A stretch of 64,000 nucleotides of DNA, taken from contig NZ_QGDL01000016.1 of the NCBI RefSeq assembly GCF_003149245.1, forward strand, positions 90,454 to 154,453, written 5' to 3'. The stretch comes from Faecalicatena orotica. GTDB lineage: Bacteria > Bacillota > Clostridia > Lachnospirales > Lachnospiraceae. Positions 35,984 through 44,862 of this stretch are shown in pieces (the stretch's first letter is position 1; each line of letters opens with the position of its first letter). Made by a program: the position numbers and the translations under genes. The notes below the pieces were generated by a model. The model made no database searches and had not been told where the DNA came from. It saw nothing but the letters and a program-made list of their open reading frames with translations.

Positions 35984-36020
35984 CTGGGGGAGTTTCTGAT
36001 GACCGATTCTTCCCTGGTTT
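35984..36020 (+). terminator. Intra-operon hairpin
   Basis: CTGGGGGAG and CTTCCCTGG pair with wobbles, followed by TTTTAAAA. A weak or partial terminator just before the ribosome site of the next gene. Confidence 0.45.
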
Positions 36021-36037
36021 TAAAATAGGAGGATGAA

Positions 36038-37798
36038 ATGAAAGAATTTAAAAATTTTAAGGTGGCAGCATATGTTCATGCGGAATTTCTTCATTTTGCA
36101 GATTTGGAACAGATAGAAGCGGGAATCAAGTTTTTTAAGAAATACATTTCCCTGCACAAAGTGTACCTGGAAACACACAGAGGGCTGTATGATATTCCGA
36201 ATGAGAAAATGGCTCAAATTAAGAAGCTGTTTTTGGAGAATGGAATTGAAGCTTCCGGAGGGATCACCTCAACAATTAAAATAGACGGGCATGAGAAAAA
36301 CAGTATTTTTGATGTGTTCTGTTTTTCTGATCCAGTATACCGTGAGAAGTATATGGAAATTGTGAAAAATACCGCAGCCCAGTTCGACGAAGTGATTCTG
36401 GATGACTTTTTCTTTACGGCATGCCGCTGTGAGATGTGTATCAGGGAAAAGGGAGACAGAACCTGGGCGCAGTTCCGCCTGGATCAGATGGAAGAGATGG
36501 CACAGGAGATTGTAAAGCTGGCACATGAGGTCAATCCGAAGTGTAACTTTATCATTAAATATCCAAACTGGTATGAATCCTATCAGGAATGTGGATACAA
36601 CCCTGGGAAACAGAGATTTATCTTTGATCATATTTATACAGGAACAGAGAGCAGAAATCCGAAATATGACCAGCAGCATTTGCAGAGATATTTAAGCTAC
36701 AGCTTAATCCGGCTTCTGGAAAATGCGGCGCCCGGGCGTAATGGGGGCGGCTGGATCGATCAGGGTGCTTCCTGGGATAACCTGAATGTCTGGCTGGAAC
36801 AGGCTGCACTTACCGTATTTGCAGGCGCAAGAGAACTGATGCTGTTTAACTTCAGCGAACTGCTTGAGACGGCAGCACTGCCGCCTTTGGGCCTTTGCAT
36901 GGAGCGGGTGGACGCTATCCTGGATAAGACCGGAAATCCGACAGGAACAAGCGTATATGAACCCTTCGATGCGGACGGCGAGGATCAGCTGATGAACTAC
37001 ATAGGAATGCTGGGAGGCGCTCTGGAGCCGACCCCGGAATTCAAGAAGGAAGAGCCTGTTATCCTGCTGACAGAGAGTGCAGCGTGTGACTCGGAAATCG
37101 TGCAGAAGCTGGAGCGGTATATCGCAGAAGGCGGAAATGCGGTTGTGACGACGGGATTTCTCAGGAAGACATATGACAGAGGAATTAAGGAATTGACATC
37201 CGTGCGTCTGACAGGCAGAAGAGTCAAGGGGAGAGAATACTGGATTGATTCTTATTATACGAATCACAAATCCTTCTGCAGTGCGAAGGTCGATATCAGC
37301 ATAGAGGCACTGGATTATAAGACGAATGCAACCTGGTGTGAGATTGCAATGATTTCAGGGGACTGTAATTTCCCGTTAGTTTTAGATGATTTTTATGGGA
37401 ACGGACATCTGTTCGTCTTGAATATCCCGGACAATTTCTCTGATCTGTATCATTTGCCGAAGGATATCATCGGAAGTATCCATAAGATGATGGCAAAGAA
37501 CCATCCTGTATATCTGGAGGCTGAGGCGAAGTATAATCTCTTCTTATATGATAACGCAACCTTTGGTGTTCAGTCATACCGCCCATATCCGGAGGATTTG
37601 GAGATTATCTTAAAGGGTGAGGAATATTGCGGAATACGGGATCTGGAAAGCGGCGAAGAGTTTTATCCTTGCGGCGAAAAGATACGCCCGGTTAAACGGT
37701 TCGATTCTGCCAAGACAGAAGAAGAACCAGTGGAACATATCATCCGCGTACCATTTATGAATGGATTTTTCCGATTCTATGAGCTGATTAAGAAATAA
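36038..37798 (+). CDS. Unassigned protein of a sugar operon, probable TIM-barrel glycoside-hydrolase-like
   Basis: A 586-residue cytoplasmic protein I cannot assign. The first half reads like a TIM barrel: AAYVHAEFLHFADLEQI, KVYLETHRGLYDIP, GIEASGGITSTI, then QFDEVILDDFFFTACRCEMC with Asp122-Asp123 and a Cys cluster (129, 131, 134), and KCNFIIKYPNWYE. A following part (about 345-385) resembles the beta-galactosidase trimerisation-type fold (PVILLTESAACDS...AEGGNAVVTTGFL). There is no signal peptide. AGGAGG precedes the ATG and a strong terminator follows, so it is the last gene of the transporter operon and likely acts on the imported sugar. An acidic barrel-end pair and the Cys motif suggest a metal-dependent or hydrolase activity (inference). 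Confidence 0.6.
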   Translation: MKEFKNFKVAAYVHAEFLHFADLEQIEAGIKFFKKYISLHKVYLETHRGLYDIPNEKMAQIKKLFLENGIEASGGITSTIKIDGHEKNSIFDVFCFSDPVYREKYMEIVKNTAAQFDEVILDDFFFTACRCEMCIREKGDRTWAQFRLDQMEEMAQEIVKLAHEVNPKCNFIIKYPNWYESYQECGYNPGKQRFIFDHIYTGTESRNPKYDQQHLQRYLSYSLIRLLENAAPGRNGGGWIDQGASWDNLNVWLEQAALTVFAGARELMLFNFSELLETAALPPLGLCMERVDAILDKTGNPTGTSVYEPFDADGEDQLMNYIGMLGGALEPTPEFKKEEPVILLTESAACDSEIVQKLERYIAEGGNAVVTTGFLRKTYDRGIKELTSVRLTGRRVKGREYWIDSYYTNHKSFCSAKVDISIEALDYKTNATWCEIAMISGDCNFPLVLDDFYGNGHLFVLNIPDNFSDLYHLPKDIIGSIHKMMAKNHPVYLEAEAKYNLFLYDNATFGVQSYRPYPEDLEIILKGEEYCGIRDLESGEEFYPCGEKIRPVKRFDSAKTEEEPVEHIIRVPFMNGFFRFYELIKK

Positions 37799-37837
37799 AA
37801 GCAGTATCGGCGGTTCTTTGAAAGTGAATAAATTTTT

Positions 37838-37897
37838 TGCGGCTTCGGGTACAGTGCCTCCTTAACGGTGGCAGCGTACCCGAAGCCGCAGTTATTT
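37838..37897 (+). terminator. Strong terminator of the second sugar operon
   Basis: A perfect 15-base stem TGCGGCTTCGGGTAC (37838-37852) with 37876-37890, then a T-rich tail. Confidence 0.9.
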
Positions 37898-38352
37898 TTG
37901 TGAATCAGGGAAATGTACAGACTTTCTTCATCTGGACAGCTCACAATGTGAATAATTCAGACAAAAAAAGTTCTGGCAGGAAAGTTGTCAACAAATGTGG
38001 ATGGCTTATGAACAAAAAACACATTGAAATGCCTGCAGGCGCTCACTATAATGGCAGTTACAGAAGATAGTATTCCTGGATAAATAAATGTTTATATGAA
38101 AGGAGGAGTAAAGTATTTGGTTTTCTTCTATCAGGATATGAAGGAAATCCTGTCTTTTATGTTAATCAATTTAAATTCAGTTGTCTGTTTCAAAGACAAG
38201 ATCATCAGAAATTCTTAAGAGGAGTTAACTGCAGATTCATGCTATCTTCCATATTGCGCTTTTATCCGGTGGTACGTCACAATGCCTTCGAGAGGTCATA
38301 CATAAAAAGCGCCTGTAATATTTATCCGAATCGGCAGGGAAAGGAGCAAGCC
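37898..38352. other. Intergenic region without a certain gene
   Basis: A 455-base stretch. A ribosome-site-like GGAGGAG near 38102 precedes a possible TTG-started 33-codon frame ending near 38220, but codon use and spacing are unconvincing. Nothing else is recognised. Confidence 0.4.
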
Positions 38353-38598
38353 ATGGAGAACGCTGATACAGCTTACAGCTACAAAGAGTTATACACAGAA
38401 TTGGAGAATTATGAGAAAAATGGAGTATGTATGTTGATGGACGGCAGCAAGGCCAGCCCGATGCAGATAGTGACCGCGCACATGGTCCGTGAGGAAGGCA
38501 GCTATATGCGGGACTATATCCTCGATCCCGAAGGATACATAAAATCACTTATCTTTGTAAATATTAATGAAAATAATGAAAATCATTTTGAGAACTAG
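38353..38598 (+). CDS. Small acidic protein of unknown function
   Basis: An 81-residue soluble acidic protein (MENADTAYSYKELYTELENYEKNG...) ending in an Asn/Glu-rich tail. I do not recognise it. AAGGAG lies 5 bases upstream of ATG 38353, so the longer frame from 38239 is rejected: it has no ribosome site and the added residues look non-coding. It stands alone. Confidence 0.6.
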   Translation: MENADTAYSYKELYTELENYEKNGVCMLMDGSKASPMQIVTAHMVREEGSYMRDYILDPEGYIKSLIFVNINENNENHFEN

Positions 38599-38743
38599 GC
38601 AGAGAATCCCCCCTGCTGCCGGACAGCCGGCACTTACATGAACGAGAATCATACAAAAAATGAACAGTGGGTAAAAAATATGTTATTCAGGTTGAACTAC
38701 TCCTGTTTCATAAGGTATAATAGGGTCTAATAGGAGGTGCGGC

Positions 38744-40714
38744 ATGGACGAAAGAGAAAGAAGAGCTGCGAATGCCCAGAGGGCGAGACAGCAGAATGCA
38801 CAGAGAAGACGCCCAGGCAGCAGCGATGCAAGGACGGGGAATCCCCGGCCGGCAGGCGCAGGCCCGAATGGCCCTAGACCAGGCAGCTCAAGAAGCAGCG
38901 GACAGAATCCAAGAAAAAGAAGCAGCCGTGCAAGGAGAAGGAGACGCAATCTGATTATAAGGATATTACTTCTTATTGTACTGATTATCATAGTAATAGG
39001 TGGATTAATTGTCTGGAAGAAATACGGCTCATCAAAAGAGAAGGCCGATCTGAAACAATATTATGGAATACAAAGTGATGACGATCTGGCTACAGTTGTG
39101 AATAATCAGGTAATCGGCGCGCTGGAAGGCGGAACAGCCGGAGGAAAGGTATTTGACGGTGTGCCTTATATTGAATATTCTGTAGTACGCGATTATATCA
39201 ATGAGCGTTTCTACTGGGATTCCAATGAAAATGTATTGTTATATACATTACCGAGCGGCAGTGTTTCTGTAAGTGTGGGCAGCAAAGAGTACACAGATAT
39301 TAAAGAAAAGAAAAGTGAAGATTATGTAATACTGAAGGCAGAAGGAAAGACTGCATATATAGCGCTTGCGTTTATCCAGGAATATACGAACATGGACTAT
39401 CAGATCTATGAGAGTAAGGATAAAGCAGTGCCTGAGAGAGCGGTTATTGAGTGTGACTGGGGTGAACATTCCTATGCTGTGTTAAAGAGAGATACAGAAG
39501 TCAGGTATCAGGGCGGAGTTAAGAGTCCGATTCTGACAGAAGTAAAGAAGTCTGACAAGGTAAGGGTACTGGAAGACGAGAATGACTGGATGAAGGTCCG
39601 TACTGATGACGGGTTTATTGGATATGTTAAGACAAGCTCGCTAAAGACCTCTGAAAAGGAAGTAACATCCAGAAAGTTTGAGGAACCGGAGTACACGAAT
39701 ATCTCAACAGGCAGTACGATCAACATGGCATGGCATAATGTGGAGAATGACACCGCCAACGGCTATGTACTTGAGACAATCGCAGGTACAAAGGGGCTGA
39801 CTACAATCGCACCGACATGGTTCAGTATTTCTGACACAGAAGGCAACATATCATCGATTGCCAACTCTGATTATGTAAACTATGCACATCAGTCCAATCT
39901 GGATGTATGGGCTGTACTGCGTGATTTTCATGGAGGAATCAACTCCTATGATGAGACATACGAAGTATTGAGTTATACTTCAAAAAGGGAGAATCTGATC
40001 AACCAGGTTATTGCGGCGGCGCTGCAGTCACAGGTTGACGGGATCAATCTCGATTTCGAACTGATCTCGGAAGAGTGTGGAGAGCATTATATACAGTTTG
40101 TAAGAGAGCTGTCTGTAAAGTGCAGACAGAATGACCTCGTATTTTCTGTGAATGATTATGTTCCAATGCCGTATAATGAGCATTACCATTTGAAGGAACA
40201 GGGAATTGTAGCGGATTATGTGATCATCATGGGATATGATGAGCACACAGACGGCTCTTATGAGGCAGGTTCCGTGGCGTCTTATAATTATGTAAAAGAT
40301 GGCATTGAGAACGCTCTGAAACTGGTTCCGAATACAAAACTCGTGAATGCAATCCCGTTCTATACAAGACTCTGGCTGGAGACACCAAAGACAGCCTCAG
40401 AACTGGAGGAAGAAGCGGGAACCGAGGCCGCAGACTATCCGAATAAGGTGAGCAGCACGGCGTTGGGAATGGAAGAGGCAGAGGATATGGTTAAATCTGC
40501 CGGTGCAGAGACCACATGGGATGACAAGGCAAAGCAGAATTACGCTGAATGGGAGACTGACGGCGGAACCTACAAGATCTGGCTGGAGGACAGCAAGTCC
40601 ATTGAGGAAAAGCTGAAGCTCATCAAAGAGAATAATCTTGCAGGAGTTGCCGAATGGCGTCTTGGCTGGGAAAAATCAAATATCTGGGATTTGATTCTTC
40701 AATATGTAAATTAG
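38744..40714 (+). CDS. GH18-family hydrolase with SH3 domain, membrane anchored (spore-type)
   Basis: A 656-residue protein: Arg/Gly/Pro-rich cytoplasmic head (1-66), one membrane segment (about 67-90), an amine-oxidase-like N-terminal domain (about 100-225), an SH3b domain (about 240-305), and a GH18 barrel (about 325-655) with the catalytic strand DGINLDFELI (Asp437, Glu439). This matches YaaH/YdhD-like spore-cortex hydrolases that cut glucosamine-containing glycans. GGAGG precedes the ATG. The gene downstream is a CwlD-like amidase, which supports a cortex or germination role. Confidence 0.85.
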   Translation: MDERERRAANAQRARQQNAQRRRPGSSDARTGNPRPAGAGPNGPRPGSSRSSGQNPRKRSSRARRRRRNLIIRILLLIVLIIIVIGGLIVWKKYGSSKEKADLKQYYGIQSDDDLATVVNNQVIGALEGGTAGGKVFDGVPYIEYSVVRDYINERFYWDSNENVLLYTLPSGSVSVSVGSKEYTDIKEKKSEDYVILKAEGKTAYIALAFIQEYTNMDYQIYESKDKAVPERAVIECDWGEHSYAVLKRDTEVRYQGGVKSPILTEVKKSDKVRVLEDENDWMKVRTDDGFIGYVKTSSLKTSEKEVTSRKFEEPEYTNISTGSTINMAWHNVENDTANGYVLETIAGTKGLTTIAPTWFSISDTEGNISSIANSDYVNYAHQSNLDVWAVLRDFHGGINSYDETYEVLSYTSKRENLINQVIAAALQSQVDGINLDFELISEECGEHYIQFVRELSVKCRQNDLVFSVNDYVPMPYNEHYHLKEQGIVADYVIIMGYDEHTDGSYEAGSVASYNYVKDGIENALKLVPNTKLVNAIPFYTRLWLETPKTASELEEEAGTEAADYPNKVSSTALGMEEAEDMVKSAGAETTWDDKAKQNYAEWETDGGTYKIWLEDSKSIEEKLKLIKENNLAGVAEWRLGWEKSNIWDLILQYVN

Positions 40715-40720
40715 GAAAGA

Positions 40721-40777
40721 AACATCTCTTTTCCGCATATATTTAGAAATAATATATGGGAAAGGGGATGTTTTTTT
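40721..40777 (+). terminator. Terminator-like hairpin overlapping the amidase ribosome site
   Basis: AACATCTCTTTTCC (from 40721) pairs with GGAAAGGGGATGTT (ending 40772), extended by CATATAT/ATATATG past a one-base bulge, about 21 pairs, then seven Ts (40771-40777). The AGGGG ribosome site lies in the 3' arm and the TTG start at 40776 overlaps the T-run. Confidence 0.8.
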
Positions 40778-41477
40778 GCGCCGGAAATTAGGATTACTGG
40801 CACTTATACTGCTGCTCGGGTGTGCAGTGGCAGGCAGCCAGAAGGCGGGGGAATATCTGTATCAGAATTACATGGCGGATGAAAGTGTGCAGACAGCAGC
40901 CCAGGCGAAGGCAGAAGGAAAGCAGGTTATCGCTATTGATGCCGGCCATGGTGGAAAAGATCCGGGGAAAGTGGGGATAAATCAGGCATTAGAAAAAGAT
41001 TTGAACCTGGAGATTGCGAAAAAGGTAAAATCAAATCTGGAGAAACAGGGGTTTGCGGTAGTCATGACCCGTGAAGATGCAGAAGGGCTTGCAGATTCAA
41101 AGGCAGAGGACATGAAAGCACGTGTCTCAATTATTAACAAAGCGAAGCCGTCACTGGCTGTCAGTATCCACCAGAACAGTTATCCCGAAGAAAGTATACA
41201 TGGAGCGCAGGTGTTTTATTATACCCACTCTAAGGAAGGGGAAAACGCTGCGAAGATTATGCAGCAGGCACTGCTAACGGCAGATCCGGACAATAAGAGA
41301 CAGGCGAAAGCAAATGATACATACTATATGCTGAAGAAAACGGAGGTACCGGTTATCATTGTAGAATGCGGATTTCTGAGTAATTCACAGGAAGCGGAAA
41401 AACTTGGAAGTGATGAATACCAGAATGCACTGGCAGAGGCTATTTCTGAGGGGATAAAGGATTGCCTGCCCAAATAA
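40776..41477 (+). CDS. cwlD: N-acetylmuramoyl-L-alanine amidase, CwlD-like
   Basis: A 233-residue Amidase_3 zinc enzyme that removes stem peptides from muramic acid. CwlD makes muramic-delta-lactam in spore cortex, and the length, N-terminal signal/anchor and lack of extra binding domains fit it. Zinc and catalytic residues are visible in AIDAGHGGKDPG (His), the Glu of NQALEKDLNLEIA, VSIHQNS (His) and IIVECGFLSN (Glu). The start is TTG with AGGGG 8 bases upstream. It follows the GH18 gene, separated by a terminator-like hairpin. Confidence 0.85.
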   Translation: MRRKLGLLALILLLGCAVAGSQKAGEYLYQNYMADESVQTAAQAKAEGKQVIAIDAGHGGKDPGKVGINQALEKDLNLEIAKKVKSNLEKQGFAVVMTREDAEGLADSKAEDMKARVSIINKAKPSLAVSIHQNSYPEESIHGAQVFYYTHSKEGENAAKIMQQALLTADPDNKRQAKANDTYYMLKKTEVPVIIVECGFLSNSQEAEKLGSDEYQNALAEAISEGIKDCLPK

Positions 41478-41547
41478 GTGAACAGTAATGTGGATAAGTC
41501 TGTAGAAAGCCTGTTCATAAATTTCTGTTTTTTTTTACTATGAATGA

Positions 41548-41556
41548 TGGTATAAT
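41548..41556 (+). promoter_or_regulatory. Extended -10 promoter of the Sua5 gene
   Basis: TGG-TATAAT: an extended -10 (TGn) ending 7 bases before the ATG at 41564, which predicts transcription from about that ATG. A T-rich tract stands in place of a clear -35. Confidence 0.65.
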
Positions 41557-41563
41557 GGACCCT

Positions 41564-43090
41564 ATGAAAACAATAATAAAAAAAGTAGATCCTAATCAGA
41601 TAGACGAAAAAGTGATATTAGAAGCAGGTAACATTCTGAAACAGGGCGGTCTTGTTGCATTTCCTACGGAAACGGTCTATGGACTGGGAGCGAATGCCTT
41701 GGATGAGGAGGCGGCAAAGAAGACTTATGCAGCAAAGGGACGTCCTTCAGATAATCCATTGATTGTACACATTGCAGATATGCAGGCTCTGGAAGAGATT
41801 GCGGTCAATATACCTCCGGAGACGGAAGAACTGGCCTTTCATTTTTGGCCTGGGCCGCTTACGATGATATTTGAAAAGAGTGGGCAGGTTCCCTATGGCA
41901 CCACTGGCGGACTGGATACGGTCGCGGTCAGGATGCCGAGCGATGTGATTGCCCGGGAGCTGATTCTGGCAGCAGGTGGTTTTGTTTCTGCGCCCAGCGC
42001 TAACACATCGGGACGGCCGAGCCCTACAACTGCGCAGCACGTGCAGGAAGACCTGGACGGCAAGATTGAGATGATTCTGGACGGGGGAAGCGTGGATATC
42101 GGTCTGGAATCTACGATTCTGGATATGACAGTCACACCTCCTATGATACTGCGCCCGGGTGCCGTTACTGTGGATATGCTGGAGAAAGTGATCGGCCCGG
42201 TCAGCGTGGATGAGACCATCCTTGGAAGTGAGAGCGATCAGGCCCCAAAAGCGCCGGGAATGAAATACCGCCACTATGCTCCAAAAGCAAAGCTTACGAT
42301 TGTGGAGGGTACACTCAGGGAAGAAGTGCTCGCTATCCGCCAGCTGGCCTACGCGGCTTTCCGTGAAGGGAAGAAAATTGGAATCATCGCAACGAATGAG
42401 ACTGAAATTTTTTATACACATGGGCTTGTGAAAAACATAGGTTCCAGAGAGAATGATAAGACGATTGCGAGGAATCTTTATGCCGTTCTACGCGAGTTTG
42501 ATGAAGAAGATGTCTCAGAGATTTACAGCGAGTCTTTTGCTGTTCAGGGGATTGGCAATGCCATCATGAACAGGCTGGAAAAGGCAGCAGGGCATGTCAG
42601 GATTTTTGCTGCGCCGATTGTAAAGCAGCAGAAATACAGGAGAATTATTTTTTTAAGCAATACAGATACAAGCAGGGGGCCTATGGCGGCCGGGCTGTTA
42701 AAGCATCAGGATTTAAATCAGGAGTATACGATTGATTCCCGTGGCCTTGTCGTGCTCTTTCCCGAGCCTGCAAATCAAAAGGCGGAGGCAATTATGAAGA
42801 GCGGCCAGATGACTCTGGAGGGACATTCTTCCATTGCACTTTCGGCGGATGACCTACAGGAAGATACACTGATCCTTACGATGGAAGACAGCCAGAAGTG
42901 GAAAGTAGTTTCAGAGTATGAAAATATTAAAAATGTCTATACTCTAAATGAGTTCACAGAGGACAATACAGAAATACCGAACCCGTATGGGCAGCCATTG
43001 ACTGCATACGGGGAATGTTATGAGATTATCACGAAGCTGATAGAAAAGTTAACAAATAAATTAAATACATTTACACAAGGAGGAGAATGA
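41564..43090 (+). CDS. sua5: Sua5/YrdC threonylcarbamoyl-AMP synthase fused to an inactive phosphatase-like domain
   Basis: A 508-residue fusion. The N-terminal part (about 10-340) is a Sua5 protein ([52 protein letters not shown] plus the Sua5 domain), which makes threonylcarbamoyl-AMP for the t6A tRNA modification. The rest is a low-molecular-weight tyrosine-phosphatase fold. The active-site loop reads [12 protein letters not shown]: Ser (codon at 42656) replaces the nucleophilic Cys, and the acid Asp is Asn in IPNPYG (42980). In Bacillus the two activities are separate neighbouring genes (ywlC, ywlE) upstream of upp, as here. No ribosome site precedes any start, and the promoter suggests a leaderless mRNA. 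Confidence 0.88.
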   Translation: MKTIIKKVDPNQIDEKVILEAGNILKQGGLVAFPTETVYGLGANALDEEAAKKTYAAKGRPSDNPLIVHIADMQALEEIAVNIPPETEELAFHFWPGPLTMIFEKSGQVPYGTTGGLDTVAVRMPSDVIARELILAAGGFVSAPSANTSGRPSPTTAQHVQEDLDGKIEMILDGGSVDIGLESTILDMTVTPPMILRPGAVTVDMLEKVIGPVSVDETILGSESDQAPKAPGMKYRHYAPKAKLTIVEGTLREEVLAIRQLAYAAFREGKKIGIIATNETEIFYTHGLVKNIGSRENDKTIARNLYAVLREFDEEDVSEIYSESFAVQGIGNAIMNRLEKAAGHVRIFAAPIVKQQKYRRIIFLSNTDTSRGPMAAGLLKHQDLNQEYTIDSRGLVVLFPEPANQKAEAIMKSGQMTLEGHSSIALSADDLQEDTLILTMEDSQKWKVVSEYENIKNVYTLNEFTEDNTEIPNPYGQPLTAYGECYEIITKLIEKLTNKLNTFTQGGE

Positions 43091-43719
43091 TGTCAAAAGT
43101 ACACATTATGGATCATCCATTGATTCAGCACAAAATCAGCTACATCCGCAGAGAAGAGGTAGGGACAAAGGAATTCCGCGAGGTTGTCGGTGAGATTGCC
43201 TGCCTGATGTGCTATGAGGCAACACGTGACCTGAAGCTTGGGGATGTAAAGATTAAGACACCAATCTGCGAGACAATCGGAAAAGAACTTGCCGGGAAGA
43301 AACTGGCCGTTGTGCCGATTTTAAGGGCCGGACTGGGAATGGTGGATGGAATGCTGACTCTGATACCCGCTGCAAAAGTAGGACATATCGGGCTTTACCG
43401 TGACCCAGAGACTTTTGAGCCTGTGGAGTATTACTGCAAGCTGCCGGCAGACTGTGATGAAAGACAGGTATTCGTTGTAGATCCTATGCTGGCTACAGGA
43501 GGATCAAGCACCGCAGCGATCCAGATGCTGAAGGACAAGGGTGTAAAAAGAATCCGCTTTATGTGCATAATTGCTGCTCCGGAAGGGGTTAAGCGTATGC
43601 AGGAGGCACATCCGGATGTTGATATCTATATAGGTGCACTGGATGAACGCCTGAACGAACATAAATATATAGTACCCGGTCTTGGAGATGCAGGAGACCG
43701 CATTTTCGGAACGAAATAA
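43090..43719 (+). CDS. upp: Uracil phosphoribosyltransferase
   Basis: A 209-residue pyrimidine-salvage enzyme that makes UMP from uracil and PRPP. The PRPP loop [14 protein letters not shown] and the C-terminal uracil-binding [12 protein letters not shown] are intact. Two in-frame ATGs overlap the preceding stop (ATGATG at 43087); AGGAGG at 43078-43083 sits best for the second. Co-transcribed with the Sua5 fusion. Confidence 0.96.
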   Translation: MSKVHIMDHPLIQHKISYIRREEVGTKEFREVVGEIACLMCYEATRDLKLGDVKIKTPICETIGKELAGKKLAVVPILRAGLGMVDGMLTLIPAAKVGHIGLYRDPETFEPVEYYCKLPADCDERQVFVVDPMLATGGSSTAAIQMLKDKGVKRIRFMCIIAAPEGVKRMQEAHPDVDIYIGALDERLNEHKYIVPGLGDAGDRIFGTK

Positions 43720-43739
43720 ATTGAAAGGAGCGATTGGAC

Positions 43740-44228
43740 ATGTCAGACAAAAGAGAGGACTATTTGTCCTGGGATGAATATTTCATGGGAGTGGCAATGC
43801 TCTCCGGCATGCGTTCCAAAGATCCGAATACTCAGGTAGGATGCTGTATCGTCAGTCAGGACAACAAGATATTATCAATGGGATATAACGGTTTTCCGAT
43901 CGGCTGTTCAGACGATGAGTTTCCTTGGGCAAGAGAAGGGGATGACCCGCTTGAGACGAAGTATGTTTACTCCACGCACAGCGAGCTGAACGCAATTCTA
44001 AACTATAACGGCGGCAGCCTGTCCGGGGCGAAGCTGTATGTTTCCCTGTTCCCCTGCAATGAGTGTGCAAAGGCGATCATTCAGTCTGGGATCAAGGAAG
44101 TTATATATGACTGCGACAAATATGCAGACACTGCGGGGGTTATGGCCTCGAAAAGAATGATGGATGCAGCAGGGGTCCGCTATCATCAGTACCACAGGAC
44201 AAACCGCGAAGTGACAATCAAATTATAA
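43740..44228 (+). CDS. dCMP deaminase (ComEB-like)
   Basis: A 162-residue zinc-dependent deaminase that converts dCMP to dUMP for dTMP synthesis. The zinc motif is THSELNAIL (His, Glu) and PCNECAKAI (two Cys). The Ser in HSE, where many deaminases have Ala, is found in this group. AAAGGAG favours ATG 43740 over a TTG at 43734. It follows upp by 20 bases, giving a pyrimidine pair, and ends at a terminator. Confidence 0.93.
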   Translation: MSDKREDYLSWDEYFMGVAMLSGMRSKDPNTQVGCCIVSQDNKILSMGYNGFPIGCSDDEFPWAREGDDPLETKYVYSTHSELNAILNYNGGSLSGAKLYVSLFPCNECAKAIIQSGIKEVIYDCDKYADTAGVMASKRMMDAAGVRYHQYHRTNREVTIKL

Positions 44229-44253
44229 GTAAACGAAACAAGAATTAAAGTGG

Positions 44254-44286
44254 CAGGTTCCGGGGGCGGAGCCTGTCTTTTTTTGA
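44254..44286 (+). terminator. Terminator after the dCMP deaminase gene
   Basis: CAGGTTCC (44254-44261) with GGAGCCTG (44268-44275), followed by a long T-run. Confidence 0.85.
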
Positions 44287-44313
44287 CTTCAAAGGGGTCA
44301 GACCCCTTTGAAG
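44287..44313. repeat. Perfect 27-bp palindrome
   Basis: CTTCAAAGGGGTC-a-GACCCCTTTGAAG, 13-base arms. A shorter relative, AAGGGG-tctgc-CCCCTT, lies near 13094-13110. It could be a terminator reinforcement or a dispersed palindromic repeat. Confidence 0.7.
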
Positions 44314-44390
44314 CTGGTTGTTAAGAAATTAACGGAATAAATGGAGAACATCCGGAATAAGATATCATATATGCAAGTGGCGGAGGATTT

Positions 44391-44606
44391 GTGATTATGG
44401 AAAATAAACTGGCATCTGCGGTGGTTAATTTTATTGTCAGGGCGATTCTTGGTATGGGACTGATTTTCTTCATCAATCAGTATCTTCTGCCGGGAGATAA
44501 CACATTAAATGTCGGTTTGAATGCAGTGTCCTTTTTGACAACCGGAAGCCTTGGTATTCCGGGCGTCTGCCTGCTTTACGGGATTTTGTTCTATCAAAAT
44601 TTGTAA
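44391..44606 (+). CDS. bofA: BofA-family sigma-K processing regulator
   Basis: A 71-residue membrane protein matching BofA: two hydrophobic segments, with GLNAVSFLTTGSLGIPGVCLLYGI as the family hallmark. In Bacillus, BofA holds the SpoIVFB protease inactive in the outer forespore membrane until sigma-K is needed. The start is GTG 44391 (GGAGG 4 bases upstream) or ATG 44397 (10 bases). Monocistronic. Confidence 0.88.
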   Translation: MIMENKLASAVVNFIVRAILGMGLIFFINQYLLPGDNTLNVGLNAVSFLTTGSLGIPGVCLLYGILFYQNL

Positions 44607-44642
44607 GGTTTTCACAAAAACAAACTAATTTAGAAATGGGTC

Positions 44643-44671
44643 TGGACTTTTAGAAAAACTGTGTTTATAAT
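44643..44671 (+). promoter_or_regulatory. Promoter of the Tad pilus operon
   Basis: TGGACT (44643-44648), 17 bases, TATAAT (44666-44671), about 190 bases upstream of tadZ. Confidence 0.7.
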
Positions 44672-44672
44672 A

Positions 44673-44803
44673 CGATTCACACAGCAGTTATTCGAGCTGC
44701 TGTCACATTCGAACACGGAATCTCCGTGACGAATATATCTTTGGTTAGATTAGCAGGGAAATCTGACCATCACGATCGAGTCAGGCTGCATGAATCGCAG
44801 CAG
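44673..44803 (+). promoter_or_regulatory. Structured leader of the Tad operon
   Basis: Three stems are visible: CAGCAG (44682-44687)/CTGCTG (44697-44702); ATTCG+CACGGA (44707-44719) with TCCGTG+CGAAT (44723-44734); and GGTTAGATT (44743-44751)/AATCTGACC (44760-44768). A possible closing stem CGATTCA (44673-44679)/TGAATCG (44791-44797) would make a four-way element. A second CAGCAG at 44798-44803 could compete for CTGCTG. I match it to no known riboswitch. The predicted transcription start lies inside the closing stem, which weakens that part. Confidence 0.5.
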
Positions 44804-44862
44804 TAAATTCAATTAATTGATGAACAGAGATAACACATTGAAAACAGAACAGGAGGGATACG

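Noticed and set aside
37837..38070. 77-codon frame after the second sugar operon
   Set aside because: It begins inside the operon terminator and lacks a ribosome site.
38106..38220. 33-codon TTG-started frame
   Set aside because: The ribosome-like site is poorly spaced and there is no family resemblance; kept only as a note.
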